Below are positions 1 to 8,794 of a DNA stretch of 64,000 nucleotides, piece after piece. Under the pieces are notes generated by a model that was not told where the DNA came from, searched no databases, and saw only the letters and a program-made list of their open reading frames with translations. Position 1 is the stretch's first letter, and each line of letters begins with the position of its first letter. The DNA lies in NCBI RefSeq assembly GCF_007474545.1, contig NZ_VKOG01000003.1, positions 124,001-188,000 on the forward strand, written 5' to 3'. This DNA is from Chryseobacterium binzhouense (GTDB lineage Bacteria; Bacteroidota; Bacteroidia; Flavobacteriales; Weeksellaceae). The position numbers were made by a program, and so were the translations under genes.

Positions 1-3
1 GTC

Positions 4-309
4 TTATACTATTTCGCTTGTTAAACTTCGGGAAATGAGTTTATCATGCATTGGCTTCAGTAAATCTATAGAGCCAGTTTTTACTGTACATTTGCCTTTG
101 TAATGAACCAGCATTGTACACTGCTCAGCCTGCATCGGCTCATGTTTGCAAATCTGAATAAGAGCCTCAATAACTTCGTCAAATGTGTGAATATCATCAT
201 TATGAAGCACTAATTTGTATACTTCATCTGTCTCATCCAAAACCAACACTTCTTCTTCATACTGCCGTTTTGGACTTTCATAATTTTTTACTGAATTATT
301 AAAAAGCAT
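4..309 (-). CDS. clpS: ATP-dependent Clp protease adaptor ClpS
   Basis: This is a 101-residue protein of typical ClpS length. ClpS binds the N-domain of ClpA or ClpC in the cytoplasm and delivers N-degron substrates to the ClpP protease. After a short charged N-terminal tail the core begins near residue 35 with LHNDDIHTFDEVIEAL, which matches the family signature in which the N-D-D segment shapes the N-degron pocket. A cysteine/histidine-containing middle (CKHEPMQAEQC) and the lysine/glycine segment HYKGKC follow, also as in ClpS. The ATG is followed by a low-complexity start and the stop lies three bases inside the window. It lies 12 bp downstream of the CNNM/CBS gene on the same strand, so the two may be co-transcribed. 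Confidence 0.93.
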   Translation of the reverse strand: MLFNNSVKNYESPKRQYEEEVLVLDETDEVYKLVLHNDDIHTFDEVIEALIQICKHEPMQAEQCTMLVHYKGKCTVKTGSIDLLKPMHDKLISRSLTSEIV

Positions 310-321
310 TTTTAATTTTTA

Positions 322-1671
322 TTAAACTTCTATTTTGTCAATTAATTCATCTAAGACATTCGGCTCAATATATTCAAGCTCAACCATTTCAACACTTTTA
401 TTATTCATCTTAAGTATTTTAAAATGGTAACCTTCCAGATCAAACTCCTGGTTTTCTTCAGGAATTTCTTCCAGCTTATGTAAAATAAATCCTGCCAAAG
501 TATTATACTCTTCCGCAATCGGGAGTTTTCTAGGTAAAGACTCGTTGATCTCATCTAAAGGCTGTGTAGCTTTTACCCAAAAAAGATTTTCACCAATTTT
601 ATCTACCAGTTTTTCTTCATCATCTTCTTCGTCCTGAATTTCACCCACCAGTTCTTCTAAAATATCTTCCAGTGTGATAATTCCTTCAGTTCCTCCAAAC
701 TCATCAATTACGATGGCTAAATGCTGTTTTTTCTGCTGGAAAATTTTGAGCAAATCTGAAATTTTCTTGCTTCCTACCACAAAGAAAGATTCACGCATTA
801 ATTCTCTTAAATCATCATGGCTAAGATTCCCTTTTCTTTTAACAAATTCTCTGATAATTTCTTTGGTATAAAAAACTCCAATTACATTATCAATTGAATT
901 TTCGTATACCGGAATTCGGGAGTAACCGCTCTCCATGATTTTATTAATGATATCATTAAGATCATCTGAGAAGTTGATTGAAGTAATATTCTGCCGTGGA
1001 ACCATGATTTGTTTAGCTGAATGATCTGTAAAATCAAAAGCATTTTTGATAATTTCATAGTTTTCCTCTTCTATTTCACCGGAATCGGCACTTTGTTTTA
1101 CCAAAAGCTGCAATTCTTCCGTAGAGTGAATTTCCTGTTCTGAAGCCGGGTGAATTTTCATCAGCCTTAAAACTCCGTTTGACATGAGATTCATCAACCA
1201 TATAAATGGTTTAAAAATCGTATAAAAAACTCTTAGAGGAACAGCTGTTGCCATAGTTGTAGCTTCTGCCTTTCTGATTGCAATAGATTTGGGAATCAAT
1301 TCACCAAAAACAATATGCATAACCGTAATAATCAAGAAGCTGATAACCAGCGATATTGTTGTAACGGTAGATTCGGAAAAACTGACATCCATTGAATGGA
1401 GCAAATTATCAATCATATGGTGCATTGCACTTTCACCTACCCAACCCAATGCAAGAGAAGCTAGCGTAATCCCGAGCTGGGTTGCAGACAGATATTCGTC
1501 AAGACGTTTGATGATAAATTCAGCCTGCTTAGCCATAGAATTACCTTCTGCTGCTTTCAGCTGAATCTGTGAGTAACGAACTTTAACAATTGAGAATTCT
1601 GCGGCCACAAAAAAGCCATTAAGTAATACAAGAAACAAGGCTAGCAAAAGCCTGACTATGTCCGAATCCAT
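322..1671 (-). CDS. CNNM/CBS-domain membrane protein (CorC/HlyC, hemolysin-like family)
   Basis: The 449-residue protein has the usual three-part layout of the family. Residues about 1-185 form a DUF21/CNNM membrane domain with four hydrophobic segments (about 5-25, 60-80, 100-130 and 135-165). Residues about 205-335 form a CBS pair, beginning at the conserved IMVPR segment. A CorC_HlyC domain follows after the acidic EEDDEEK linker. Family members are implicated in magnesium or other cation efflux; older annotations say hemolysin. GldE of gliding bacteria belongs to the same family, but the neighbours here (clpS and the atp genes) are not the gld/ssb context, so I do not call it gldE. Transport function is inferred from the family only. 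Confidence 0.88.
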   Translation of the reverse strand: MDSDIVRLLLALFLVLLNGFFVAAEFSIVKVRYSQIQLKAAEGNSMAKQAEFIIKRLDEYLSATQLGITLASLALGWVGESAMHHMIDNLLHSMDVSFSESTVTTISLVISFLIITVMHIVFGELIPKSIAIRKAEATTMATAVPLRVFYTIFKPFIWLMNLMSNGVLRLMKIHPASEQEIHSTEELQLLVKQSADSGEIEEENYEIIKNAFDFTDHSAKQIMVPRQNITSINFSDDLNDIINKIMESGYSRIPVYENSIDNVIGVFYTKEIIREFVKRKGNLSHDDLRELMRESFFVVGSKKISDLLKIFQQKKQHLAIVIDEFGGTEGIITLEDILEELVGEIQDEEDDEEKLVDKIGENLFWVKATQPLDEINESLPRKLPIAEEYNTLAGFILHKLEEIPEENQEFDLEGYHFKILKMNNKSVEMVELEYIEPNVLDELIDKIEV

Positions 1672-1716
1672 TTAGAAAATTATAATTTATTTACAAAGAT
1701 ATACAAAATAATAATA

Positions 1717-1746
1717 GCAAAAAAAGCACCGAAAACATCGGTGCTT
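1717..1746 (-). terminator. Intrinsic terminator of the atp operon
   Basis: A 9-bp perfect stem (AAGCACCGA paired with TCGGTGCTT, 1724-1732 with 1738-1746) has a 5-nt loop. On the minus strand it is followed by a run of seven T. It lies about 20 bp past the atpG stop and separates the atp operon from the CNNM/CBS gene. Confidence 0.85.
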
Positions 1747-1766
1747 ATTATTTTGTGAAAATTTTA

Positions 1767-2630
1767 TTAAGAATTTTTCAGTGCTTCTGCCCCTGAAACA
1801 ATTTCTAAAATTTCGTTAGTAATTGCTGCCTGTCTTGCTTTATTATAGAAAATTACCAGGTCATTTTTCAGAGCCTGTGCATTATCTGTTGCTTTATGCA
1901 TTGCTGTCATTCTCGCCCCATGCTCAGATGCTACTGAATCAAGTACTGCCTTGAAAACCTGAGTTTTAATAGATTTTGGAATGAGGTTATCAAGAATTTC
2001 ATTTCTGTTTGGCTCAAAGATATAATCTGTTTCAACATGATTTTCTTCTGTTTCAGCCATAGAAATTGGAAGAAGCTGTTCTGTAATTACTTCCTGAGTA
2101 GCAGCATTGATGAATTTATTATAAATTAAATAAACTTCATCAAACTTTCCTTCTCTAAAGCTAGACATTACCCCTTCTGTAATGTTAGAAACTCTATCAA
2201 AACTTAAATTATCAAAAACAGAACTTTCATTGGAAAAAACAGAACGGCTCTTTCTTACCGCATCGTAAACTTTTTTACCAATTGTAAGAACTTCAACATC
2301 ATACTGAGAATTATTCTGAAACTGATTATTTAGCTCTTTTACAACAGATGAATTGAAAGCACCTGCCAAACCTCTATTCGAAGTTACAGCAATAAAAAGC
2401 ACCCTTTTTACTTCTCTTTTCTGAGCATAAACAGAAACCTGATCCGGATCTGAACTAGAATTTACATTCTGGATAATCTCCTGAAGTTTTTCAGAATAAG
2501 GTCTCAACATTACGATAGCATCCTGAGCTTTTTTAAGTTTCGCAGCAGAAACCATTTTCATAGCACGGGTAATTTGCATCGTAGATGAAATTGAGCTGAT
2601 TCTTCCTCGTATTTCTTTTAAGTTTGCCAT
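1767..2630 (-). CDS. atpG: F1 ATP synthase gamma subunit
   Basis: The 287-residue protein has the standard length of the gamma subunit, the central rotor shaft of F1 that couples proton flow to catalysis. The N-terminus (MANLKEIRGRISSISSTMQITRAMKMVSA) carries the conserved ITRAMKMVSAAKL helix. The C-terminal helix contains the conserved segment MTAMHKATDNA followed by NKARQAAITNEI, which lies in the alpha3beta3 cavity. It is the last gene of the atp cluster on this strand, 86 bp downstream of atpA, and an intrinsic terminator follows it. The atpD and atpC genes that follow atpG in many bacteria are not present here. Confidence 0.97.
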   Translation of the reverse strand: MANLKEIRGRISSISSTMQITRAMKMVSAAKLKKAQDAIVMLRPYSEKLQEIIQNVNSSSDPDQVSVYAQKREVKRVLFIAVTSNRGLAGAFNSSVVKELNNQFQNNSQYDVEVLTIGKKVYDAVRKSRSVFSNESSVFDNLSFDRVSNITEGVMSSFREGKFDEVYLIYNKFINAATQEVITEQLLPISMAETEENHVETDYIFEPNRNEILDNLIPKSIKTQVFKAVLDSVASEHGARMTAMHKATDNAQALKNDLVIFYNKARQAAITNEILEIVSGAEALKNS

Positions 2631-2653
2631 ATTTGGGTTAGCTGTTGGTTGTA

Positions 2654-2704
2654 GGTTGTTGGTTGCTAGTTTTAGAAAATTCTATCAACTACCAACCAAA
2701 AACC
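2654..2704 (-). repeat. Hairpin of GTTGGTTG-type repeats between atpA and atpG
   Basis: The arms 2654-2671 and 2687-2704 pair at 16 of 18 positions around a 15-nt loop. The left flank (from 2644) repeats GTTGGTTG-like units. The hairpin fills most of the 86-bp gap after the atpA stop. It could act as an mRNA 3'-end barrier or a partial terminator; that role is inference. Confidence 0.6.
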
Positions 2705-2716
2705 ATCAACTAATTT

Positions 2717-4294
2717 TTAGTTATATTTAGATGCTATATCCTGAGCAGCCTGCTTAAGGACACCAGTAATATCATTGTCTATTTTACCTGCTTTGATAGC
2801 AGCCATAGTATCCGGATGCTTAGATCTTAGGAATTCAATGTATTCGTGCTGGAATTCTTTTACTTTTCTGATAGGAACATTTCTCATTAAGTTTTCTGTT
2901 CCTGCGTAAATCATTGCTACCTGGCTGTCTACAGGAAGCGGAGAGTTTACTGGTTGTTTAAGTAATTCCACGTTTCTTTCACCTTTAGAAATTACTGCTA
3001 AAGTAGAGGCGTCAAGATCTGAACCAAATTTAGCAAATGCTTCTAATTCCTTATATTGAGCCTGATCTAATTTAAGCGTACCAGAAACCTTTTTCATTGA
3101 TTTGATCTGAGCATTACCACCTACTCTGGATACAGAGATCCCTACGTTGATTGCAGGACGAACCCCTGAGTTGAATAGATCTGACTCTAAGAAGATCTGT
3201 CCGTCTGTAATAGAGATTACGTTAGTTGGAATATACGCAGAAACGTCACCAGCTTGGGTTTCGATAATAGGAAGTGCTGTTAATGAACCACCACCTTTTA
3301 CGATTGGTCTTAAAGATTCAGGTAAATCGTTCATCTGTCTTGCAATATTATCATCAGCGATTACTTTCGCAGCTCTTTCCAACAATCTTGAGTGAAGATA
3401 GAAAACATCTCCAGGATAAGCCTCACGACCTGGTGGTCTTCTTAAAAGTAGAGAAAGCTCACGGTAAGCAACTGCCTGTTTAGATAAATCATCATAAACA
3501 ATTAGAGCAGGTCTTCCAGTATCTCTGAAATATTCTCCGATAGATGCTCCTGCCATTGCAGAATATACCTGCATTGGAACTGGATCTGAAGCGTTTGCTG
3601 CAACGATTACAGTATAAGCTAAAGCACCTTTATCAGATAAAGTTTTTACAATCTGTGCAACTGTAGAAGCTTTCTGACCGATTGCTACATAGATACAATA
3701 TACTGGCTGACCAGCGTCATAAAATTCTTTCTGGTTGATAATAGTATCAATAGCAACTGTAGTTTTACCAGTCTGTCTGTCACCAATGATAAGCTCTCTT
3801 TGCCCTCTTCCTACAGGAATCATAGAATCAATTGCTACGATACCTGACTGTAAAGGCTCTGTTACCGGCTGTCTGTAAATAACTCCGGGAGCTTTTCTTT
3901 CCAATGGCATTTCATATAATTCTCCGGTGATAGGACCTTTACCGTCGATAGGGTTACCAAGAGTATCTACTACTCTACCCAACATCCCTTCTCCTACTTT
4001 GATAGAAGAAATTCTGTTTGTTCTTCTTACGGTATCACCTTCTTTTACAGATTTACTTTCTCCTAAAAGAGCAACACCTACGTTGTCTTCTTCAAGGTTT
4101 AGTACGATACCTTCTACATCACTTGAAAATTTTACCAATTCTCCGTATTGTACGTGTTCTAACCCGTAAACACGAGCAATACCATCACCGATGGTAAGAA
4201 CTGTACCTACTTCCTCAACATTTGATTGAGTATCGAAATTGGCCAATTGCTGTTTTAAGATCGCAGATACTTCTGCCGGATTTATTTCTGCCAT
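2717..4294 (-). CDS. atpA: F1 ATP synthase alpha subunit
   Basis: This is a 525-residue alpha subunit, a little longer than the 513 residues of the E. coli protein. It forms the non-catalytic nucleotide-binding positions of the F1 hexamer. The P-loop GDRQTGKT is at residues 171-178, and the family signature [14 protein letters not shown] lies near residue 370. The N-terminal segment (residues 1-25) binds the delta subunit. It starts 15 bp after the atpH stop and is separated from atpG by a hairpin-bearing gap. The protein is close to the family consensus and I see no unusual residue. Confidence 0.98.
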   Translation of the reverse strand: MAEINPAEVSAILKQQLANFDTQSNVEEVGTVLTIGDGIARVYGLEHVQYGELVKFSSDVEGIVLNLEEDNVGVALLGESKSVKEGDTVRRTNRISSIKVGEGMLGRVVDTLGNPIDGKGPITGELYEMPLERKAPGVIYRQPVTEPLQSGIVAIDSMIPVGRGQRELIIGDRQTGKTTVAIDTIINQKEFYDAGQPVYCIYVAIGQKASTVAQIVKTLSDKGALAYTVIVAANASDPVPMQVYSAMAGASIGEYFRDTGRPALIVYDDLSKQAVAYRELSLLLRRPPGREAYPGDVFYLHSRLLERAAKVIADDNIARQMNDLPESLRPIVKGGGSLTALPIIETQAGDVSAYIPTNVISITDGQIFLESDLFNSGVRPAINVGISVSRVGGNAQIKSMKKVSGTLKLDQAQYKELEAFAKFGSDLDASTLAVISKGERNVELLKQPVNSPLPVDSQVAMIYAGTENLMRNVPIRKVKEFQHEYIEFLRSKHPDTMAAIKAGKIDNDITGVLKQAAQDIASKYN

Positions 4295-4309
4295 TGTATG
4301 GTTTTTTTC

Positions 4310-4849
4310 TTAATTTAACTGAAAGTCTTTTTTAATCTTGTTCAATTTTGATTTTACAGATGCGTCTACCTGCTGATCTCCTACTCTTAATATATAGCCC
4401 CCTAAAATTTCAGGTTTTACAATTACATTAAGGTCAAAATTAGCACTTGTATTCACAAGATTGGTAGATTTCAAAATCTGTTCAATATTTGATTGAGATA
4501 ATTCTGTTGCAGTAGTAAGTGTTACTCTCTGCACTCCGTTGATATCCTCAACTTTGTTGATAAACTGCTGTGCAATATTTTTCAGATGGCTTTCACGTCC
4601 CTGTCTGATTACCAAAGTAATCAGGTTTTGTGACGAAACTGAAAGACTTTTGAAAATTTCTTTTGCTACTTCTACTTTTTTCTTAGAATCTATGTAAGGT
4701 GTAAGAAAGAATTTGTTCAAATCCGGAGATTCGTTCATCAGCTTTACTACATCTTTCATATCAGAAAATACAGTAGCCGTTTGACCTGATTCGTTGGTAA
4801 AATCAAGTAAACCTTGTGCGTATCTTTTAGCTACTTTAGATGTAAGCAT
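4310..4849 (-). CDS. atpH: F1 ATP synthase delta subunit
   Basis: The 179-residue protein matches the delta (OSCP-like) subunit that joins the peripheral b stalk to the top of F1. The N-terminal helical domain begins with KVAKRYAQGLLDFTNE, the usual start of the family. The C-terminal segment (KPEILGGYILRVGDQQVDASVKSKLNKI) carries the conserved LGG..(I/L)R.GD..(I/V)D.S...KL pattern. The gene starts 2 bp after the atpF stop, which suggests translational coupling to the b subunit. Confidence 0.95.
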   Translation of the reverse strand: MLTSKVAKRYAQGLLDFTNESGQTATVFSDMKDVVKLMNESPDLNKFFLTPYIDSKKKVEVAKEIFKSLSVSSQNLITLVIRQGRESHLKNIAQQFINKVEDINGVQRVTLTTATELSQSNIEQILKSTNLVNTSANFDLNVIVKPEILGGYILRVGDQQVDASVKSKLNKIKKDFQLN

Positions 4850-4851
4850 TA

Positions 4852-5346
4852 TTAGTTAAGGTTTGATTTGTTTAAATAATTTTGAACTAATTCATTTTGA
4901 GCTTCATTATTTTCAAGCTTTTGCTTCAAAATAGATTCTGCAATATTTACGGACAAAGCACCAATTTGAGTTTTGATATCTGCCATAGCAGAATTTTTCT
5001 CTGCTTCAATAGTTTGTTTTGCAGCTTCAATTAATTTATCAGCCTCTACTTTTGCGATATCTTTAGCTTCTCCTACAATTCTGTCTTTAATTTCTCTTGC
5101 CTCTTTAAGGATAGCATCTCTTTCGATCTTAGCCTCACGCATGATTCTTTCATTGTCAGACTTAAGATCTTCCATTTCTTTTTTAGCCAATTTAGCCTGA
5201 TTCAATGCATCAACGATAGAAGTTTCTCTGTCATTTACTGCATTTACAATTGGCTTCCATGCAAATTTAGCCAAAAGAAACAACAGGATAACAAAGGTAA
5301 GCGTCATCCAAAACAAAAGTCCAATTCCAGGTTCAATAATTCCCAT
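4852..5346 (-). CDS. atpF: F0 ATP synthase b subunit
   Basis: The 164-residue peripheral-stalk subunit has one N-terminal membrane segment (about residues 6-28: GIGLLFWMTLTFVILLFLLAKF, ending in the conserved FAWKPI). A long charged coiled coil rich in Glu, Lys and Ala follows to about residue 140. A single b gene is present, so the stalk is expected to be a homodimer. It lies 100 bp after atpE, with a strong hairpin in the gap, and is tightly joined to atpH downstream. Confidence 0.96.
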   Translation of the reverse strand: MGIIEPGIGLLFWMTLTFVILLFLLAKFAWKPIVNAVNDRETSIVDALNQAKLAKKEMEDLKSDNERIMREAKIERDAILKEAREIKDRIVGEAKDIAKVEADKLIEAAKQTIEAEKNSAMADIKTQIGALSVNIAESILKQKLENNEAQNELVQNYLNKSNLN

Positions 5347-5389
5347 ATCTGTAAATTCTTTTTTTAATATTATTTTATGGATTTCTTTT

Positions 5390-5434
5390 AAACATTCTTA
5401 GCAGCAGCCAACCGCTTTACTGCTAAGAATGTTT
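5390..5434 (-). promoter_or_regulatory. Intercistronic hairpin after atpE
   Basis: Perfect 15-nt arms (AAACATTCTTAGCAG, 5390-5404, and its complement at 5420-5434) enclose a 15-nt loop. On the minus strand the stem is followed only by GTTTAAAAG, a weak U-run. It therefore looks more like a partial terminator or a 3'-end stabiliser of atpE mRNA than a full terminator. Function is inferred from position. Confidence 0.7.
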
Positions 5435-5446
5435 TTTGAAGGATAA

Positions 5447-5665
5447 TTACTTGATGAAAGCACCAAAGATAATCGCAATAAGACCAGCACCTTCAATAAG
5501 ACCAGCAGCAATAAGCATTGCTCCCTGGATCTTACCAGCCTGCTCAGGTTGTCTAGCGATAGCATCCATAGCGTGACCACCGATTTTACCGATACCCATA
5601 CCTACTCCAAGTACAGCTAAACCGATACCTACGTAAATTAATCCTGTTCCAGTTGAAATGTCCAT
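5447..5665 (-). CDS. atpE: F0 ATP synthase c subunit
   Basis: The 72-residue hairpin protein of the rotor ring has two membrane helices (about residues 7-28 and 46-70) joined by the polar loop ARQPEQ, the conserved RQP signature. The ion-binding carboxylate is E58 in AAGLIEGAGLIA. The residue after it is Gly, not the Ser or Thr typical of sodium-binding rings, so proton coupling is more likely; this is an inference. The Gly-rich first helix (GIGLAVLGVGMGIGKIGG) provides helix packing in the ring. The gene sits 43 bp after atpB and just before a strong hairpin. Confidence 0.97.
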   Translation of the reverse strand: MDISTGTGLIYVGIGLAVLGVGMGIGKIGGHAMDAIARQPEQAGKIQGAMLIAAGLIEGAGLIAIIFGAFIK

Positions 5666-5708
5666 AATAAATAAATTATTTAGTTAAAATTATTTTCTTT
5701 TTTTCTAA

Positions 5709-6824
5709 TTAGTGAGCATGTTCTTCATGAGCGTGCTCTGCCACAGCAATTCCGATAAATAACGCAGAAAGTACTGTAAAAATGTAAGCCTGTAAAGCAG
5801 CAACTAACAATTCCAATACTGAAACGAATAGCGCCAAAGGTACAGATGCAAATCCTAACAATGGGGATTTAAAGATGAAAATCAATGAGATAATTGCTAA
5901 AATCATGATGTGTCCCGCCGTTACGTTGGCGAAAAGTCGCATCATCAAAGCAAAAGGCTTCGTAAAAATACCGATAATCTCAATAGGAACCATAATTGGA
6001 TACAACAATAAAGGAACCGGCGGCATGAATATATGTTTCCAGTAATCTTTATTAGCACTGAATAATGTTATCAATAAAGTAATGATTGCCAAAACAGCGG
6101 TGATTGCGATATTCCCTGTAAGATTTGCTCCAAACGGAAAGAAAGGAATCAGACCGAATAGGTTATTGAACCAGATAAAGAAAAATGCTGTTAATAAATA
6201 AGGCATATATCTTTTATATTTTACTGATCCGATATTTGGGATAGCCACTTCATCTCTGATAAATACAATTACAGGCTCCATCAATTTACCTGCACCTTTC
6301 GGAAGTTGTGATTTTTTATAATTTCTCGCCATTCCGATAAAGATAACCGCCATGAAAATTACTGAAAGTAACATAGAAGCTACGTTTTTAGTAATTGAAA
6401 AATCATAGAAAACCTCATTTGGATTATTTTTCCCGCTGATTGTTGCAAATAATGTTGCTTTTTTCAATCCTTTGGTAGAAACTACATTTCCGTGCTCTAA
6501 AGTATAACCGTCGTGTTCGTGTCCGTGAGCAATATCCTTAGATAAAAAAGTATGCAAACCTTCACTGTCTTTGATAATCACAGGAAGCGGAATAGAAAAA
6601 TGATCTTCTTCTCCCTTATCATCTTTAGTAGTCCATAAATGCCATTCGTTTGAATCACCGATGTGTTCCATGATCATTTTTGTAGCATTGAAAGGCTTGT
6701 CTCCTTCTGCATGCTCTACCTTTTCAGCTAGTTTTTCGCCCTCAGATTCGTGCTGAGCAGCAGCAAAACCACTGAAAAACACAAATAAAAATGCGAAAAA
6801 TAGGGAAGAAATTTTTCTGTTCAT
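5709..6824 (-). CDS. atpB: F0 ATP synthase a subunit, long form
   Basis: At 371 residues this is about 100 residues longer than the E. coli a subunit. A signal-like hydrophobic segment (about residues 6-24) precedes a charged, histidine-containing extramembrane region (about 25-140). The membrane domain follows (about 145-362), with the essential arginine R296 in FALMMRLFANVTAGH and a C-terminal FTVLSALFIGIAVAE helix. The protein ends in a His/Glu tail (HAHEEHAH). The extended N-terminus is seen in other Bacteroidota. The gene begins the operon and has its own good promoter 20 bp upstream. Confidence 0.95.
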   Translation of the reverse strand: MNRKISSLFFAFLFVFFSGFAAAQHESEGEKLAEKVEHAEGDKPFNATKMIMEHIGDSNEWHLWTTKDDKGEEDHFSIPLPVIIKDSEGLHTFLSKDIAHGHEHDGYTLEHGNVVSTKGLKKATLFATISGKNNPNEVFYDFSITKNVASMLLSVIFMAVIFIGMARNYKKSQLPKGAGKLMEPVIVFIRDEVAIPNIGSVKYKRYMPYLLTAFFFIWFNNLFGLIPFFPFGANLTGNIAITAVLAIITLLITLFSANKDYWKHIFMPPVPLLLYPIMVPIEIIGIFTKPFALMMRLFANVTAGHIMILAIISLIFIFKSPLLGFASVPLALFVSVLELLVAALQAYIFTVLSALFIGIAVAEHAHEEHAH

Positions 6825-6844
6825 ATCTCTTTTTTAATCGTGTG

Positions 6845-6875
6845 CAAATATATCGTTTTTATTAAACTTTACCAA
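6845..6875 (-). promoter_or_regulatory. Flavobacterial promoter of the atp operon
   Basis: On the minus strand, TATATTTG (6845-6852) matches the TAnnTTTG -7 element. A TTG lies 20 nt upstream (6873-6875), inside the known 17-23 nt spacing. Transcription would begin about 15 nt before the atpB ATG. Confidence 0.7.
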
Positions 6876-6906
6876 TATTAAAAATTGATTTTTATCATCA
6901 AAAAAA

Positions 6907-7176
6907 TCAGGATTTGTTAATAGCCCTTATTACCAGGTAATATATAAAGAAAGAACTTACCAGAAAACAAATCACAAGAAACAGAAAATTCGCTTTCGTT
7001 TTATCAATGATAAACAATGAAAATCCCAGCCATAAAATATCTTTTGCAATATTGATCACTAAAAATCTCATTGCCGCGTCAGATTTTTTGTACAGAAATT
7101 TTTTAAATACCATATATATAAGGATATTCAGTACTATAATTAGGAATATTATAATAAAAGCCGCCGAAAAATTCAT
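6907..7176 (-). CDS. Small membrane protein upstream of atpB (AtpI-like candidate)
   Basis: This 89-residue protein consists mostly of three hydrophobic segments (about residues 4-24, 40-59 and 63-82) with Lys-rich turns (KKFLYKKSD, DKTKAN). I do not recognise a diagnostic motif. Its position just ahead of atpB is where small AtpI/AtpZ-like or DUF6168-like membrane proteins occur in flavobacteria, so an assembly role for F0 is possible but not shown. The atpB promoter lies between this gene and atpB, so the two may be transcribed separately as well as together. It is divergent from ffh. Confidence 0.6.
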   Translation of the reverse strand: MNFSAAFIIIFLIIVLNILIYMVFKKFLYKKSDAAMRFLVINIAKDILWLGFSLFIIDKTKANFLFLVICFLVSSFFIYYLVIRAINKS

Positions 7177-7252
7177 TCTGCAAAAATAAAATTATAATCG
7201 GTAATCAAAAGAAATGTGCGGGTATATCCTATTCATTTAATTAAAAATTCCT

Positions 7253-7260
7253 TATTTTTG
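7253..7260 (+). promoter_or_regulatory. Candidate -7 element of ffh
   Basis: TATTTTTG fits TAnnTTTG and lies 22 bp before the ffh ATG. No TTG is found at the usual -33 spacing. Confidence 0.45.
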
Positions 7261-7282
7261 CCAACTATAATTTACAATTAAT

Positions 7283-8644
7283 ATGTTTAATAGTTTACAG
7301 GATAAATTAGACAAGGCGCTTCATAATATTTCCGGACGAGGAAAGATTACGGAAATCAACGTGGCGGAAACCGTAAAAGAAATCCGCAGAGCATTGGTAG
7401 ATGCCGATGTTAATTATAAAGTAGCAAAAGATCTTACCAAAAGAGTTCAGGATAAAGCTTTAGGACAAAACGTTCTCACTTCGCTTACTCCGGGACAGTT
7501 GATGACAAAAATCGTACATGACGAGTTGGTAGATTTAATGGGAGGTTCTCAGGAAGGAATCAATCTTTCAGGAAAACCGTCTGTAATTCTTATTGCAGGT
7601 CTTCAGGGTTCGGGTAAAACTACGTTTTCAGGAAAGCTTGCCAATTATCTTAAAACGAAAAGAAATAAAAAACCTTTATTGGTTGCGTGTGATGTATACC
7701 GTCCTGCAGCAATTGATCAGCTGAAAGTTTTGGGTGGACAGACGGGAGTTCCTGTTTACACTGAAGAAGGCAATATGGATCCTTCAGTAATTTCGCAAAA
7801 CGCAATTAATTTTGCTAAATCTAACGGTCACGATATTGTAATCGTCGATACAGCAGGTCGTTTGGCAATTGATGAGCAGATGATGAACGAAATTAAAACC
7901 GTCCACACCACTATCAGACCCAACGAAACGCTTTTTGTAGTCGATTCAATGACAGGTCAGGATGCGGTAAATACGGCAAAAGCCTTTAACGATACTTTAA
8001 ATTTTGACGGGGTTGTTTTAACGAAATTAGACGGCGATACGCGAGGCGGAGCTGCTTTAACGATTCGTTCTGTAGTTGAAAAGCCTATTAAATTCATTTC
8101 CACAGGGGAAAAAATGGAAGCTTTAGATCTTTTCTACCCGGAAAGGATGGCAGACAGAATTCTGGGAATGGGAGACGTTGTTTCCTTAGTAGAAAGAGCT
8201 CAGGAACAGTTCGATGAAGAAGAAGCCAAAAAACTTCACAAAAAAATTGCTAAAAACGAGTTTGGTTTTGATGATTTCTTAAAACAAATCAATCAGATCA
8301 AGAAAATGGGTAATATGAAAGATTTGATGGGAATGATTCCTGGAGTTGGAAAAGCCATCAAAGATGTTGAGATCAGCGATGATGCCTTTAAGCATATTGA
8401 AGCGATCATCTATTCTATGACTCCTGAAGAAAGAAGAAAGCCTTCCATTATCAATACTCAAAGAAAAAACAGGATTGCCAAAGGTGCAGGAAGAAAAATT
8501 GAAGATGTAAACCAGCTCATGAAACAGTTTGACCAAATGGGGAAAATGATGAAAATGATGCAGGGACCGCAAGGCAAACAGATGATGCAGATGATGAGCA
8601 AAATGCCAAATATGCCGGGAATGGGCGGAATGTTTGGAAAGTAA
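7283..8644 (+). CDS. ffh: Signal recognition particle protein Ffh
   Basis: The 453-residue SRP54 GTPase binds 4.5S RNA and signal sequences of nascent membrane proteins and docks with FtsY. The N domain (about 1-90) carries the ALVDADVNYKV helix. The G domain has the P-loop GLQGSGKT at 106-113, DTAGR near 195 and TKLDGDTRGG near 250. The methionine-rich M domain begins near residue 300 and ends in a tail of Met, Gly, Pro and Lys. Length and order are standard. An intrinsic terminator follows the stop, so it is probably monocistronic. Confidence 0.98.
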   Translation: MFNSLQDKLDKALHNISGRGKITEINVAETVKEIRRALVDADVNYKVAKDLTKRVQDKALGQNVLTSLTPGQLMTKIVHDELVDLMGGSQEGINLSGKPSVILIAGLQGSGKTTFSGKLANYLKTKRNKKPLLVACDVYRPAAIDQLKVLGGQTGVPVYTEEGNMDPSVISQNAINFAKSNGHDIVIVDTAGRLAIDEQMMNEIKTVHTTIRPNETLFVVDSMTGQDAVNTAKAFNDTLNFDGVVLTKLDGDTRGGAALTIRSVVEKPIKFISTGEKMEALDLFYPERMADRILGMGDVVSLVERAQEQFDEEEAKKLHKKIAKNEFGFDDFLKQINQIKKMGNMKDLMGMIPGVGKAIKDVEISDDAFKHIEAIIYSMTPEERRKPSIINTQRKNRIAKGAGRKIEDVNQLMKQFDQMGKMMKMMQGPQGKQMMQMMSKMPNMPGMGGMFGK

Positions 8645-8667
8645 TCTACTAAAACTCTATCAATATA

Positions 8668-8696
8668 ACTCTCAGAATTTTCTGGGAGTTTTTTAT
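8668..8696 (+). terminator. Terminator of ffh
   Basis: The stem ACTCTCAGAA/TTCTGGGAGT (one G-U pair) is followed by TTTTTT, 24 bp after the stop codon. Confidence 0.8.
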
Positions 8697-8794
8697 TGTT
8701 TGAATTTCTAAATGATTCTGAATTCTGACTTTCTTTTTCTTACTTTCCTAATCTGGACAATATCTATTGTGTTTTTAAAAAAAATATATCATGA

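Noticed and set aside
322-1671. GldE gliding protein assignment for the CNNM/CBS gene
   Set aside because: Same protein family, but no gldD, ssb or other gld gene is adjacent and the clpS context does not support it.
5398-5580. 60-codon minus-strand frame overlapping atpE
   Set aside because: It is a different frame of atpE plus the hairpin, with a Leu/Val-rich nonsense-like product.
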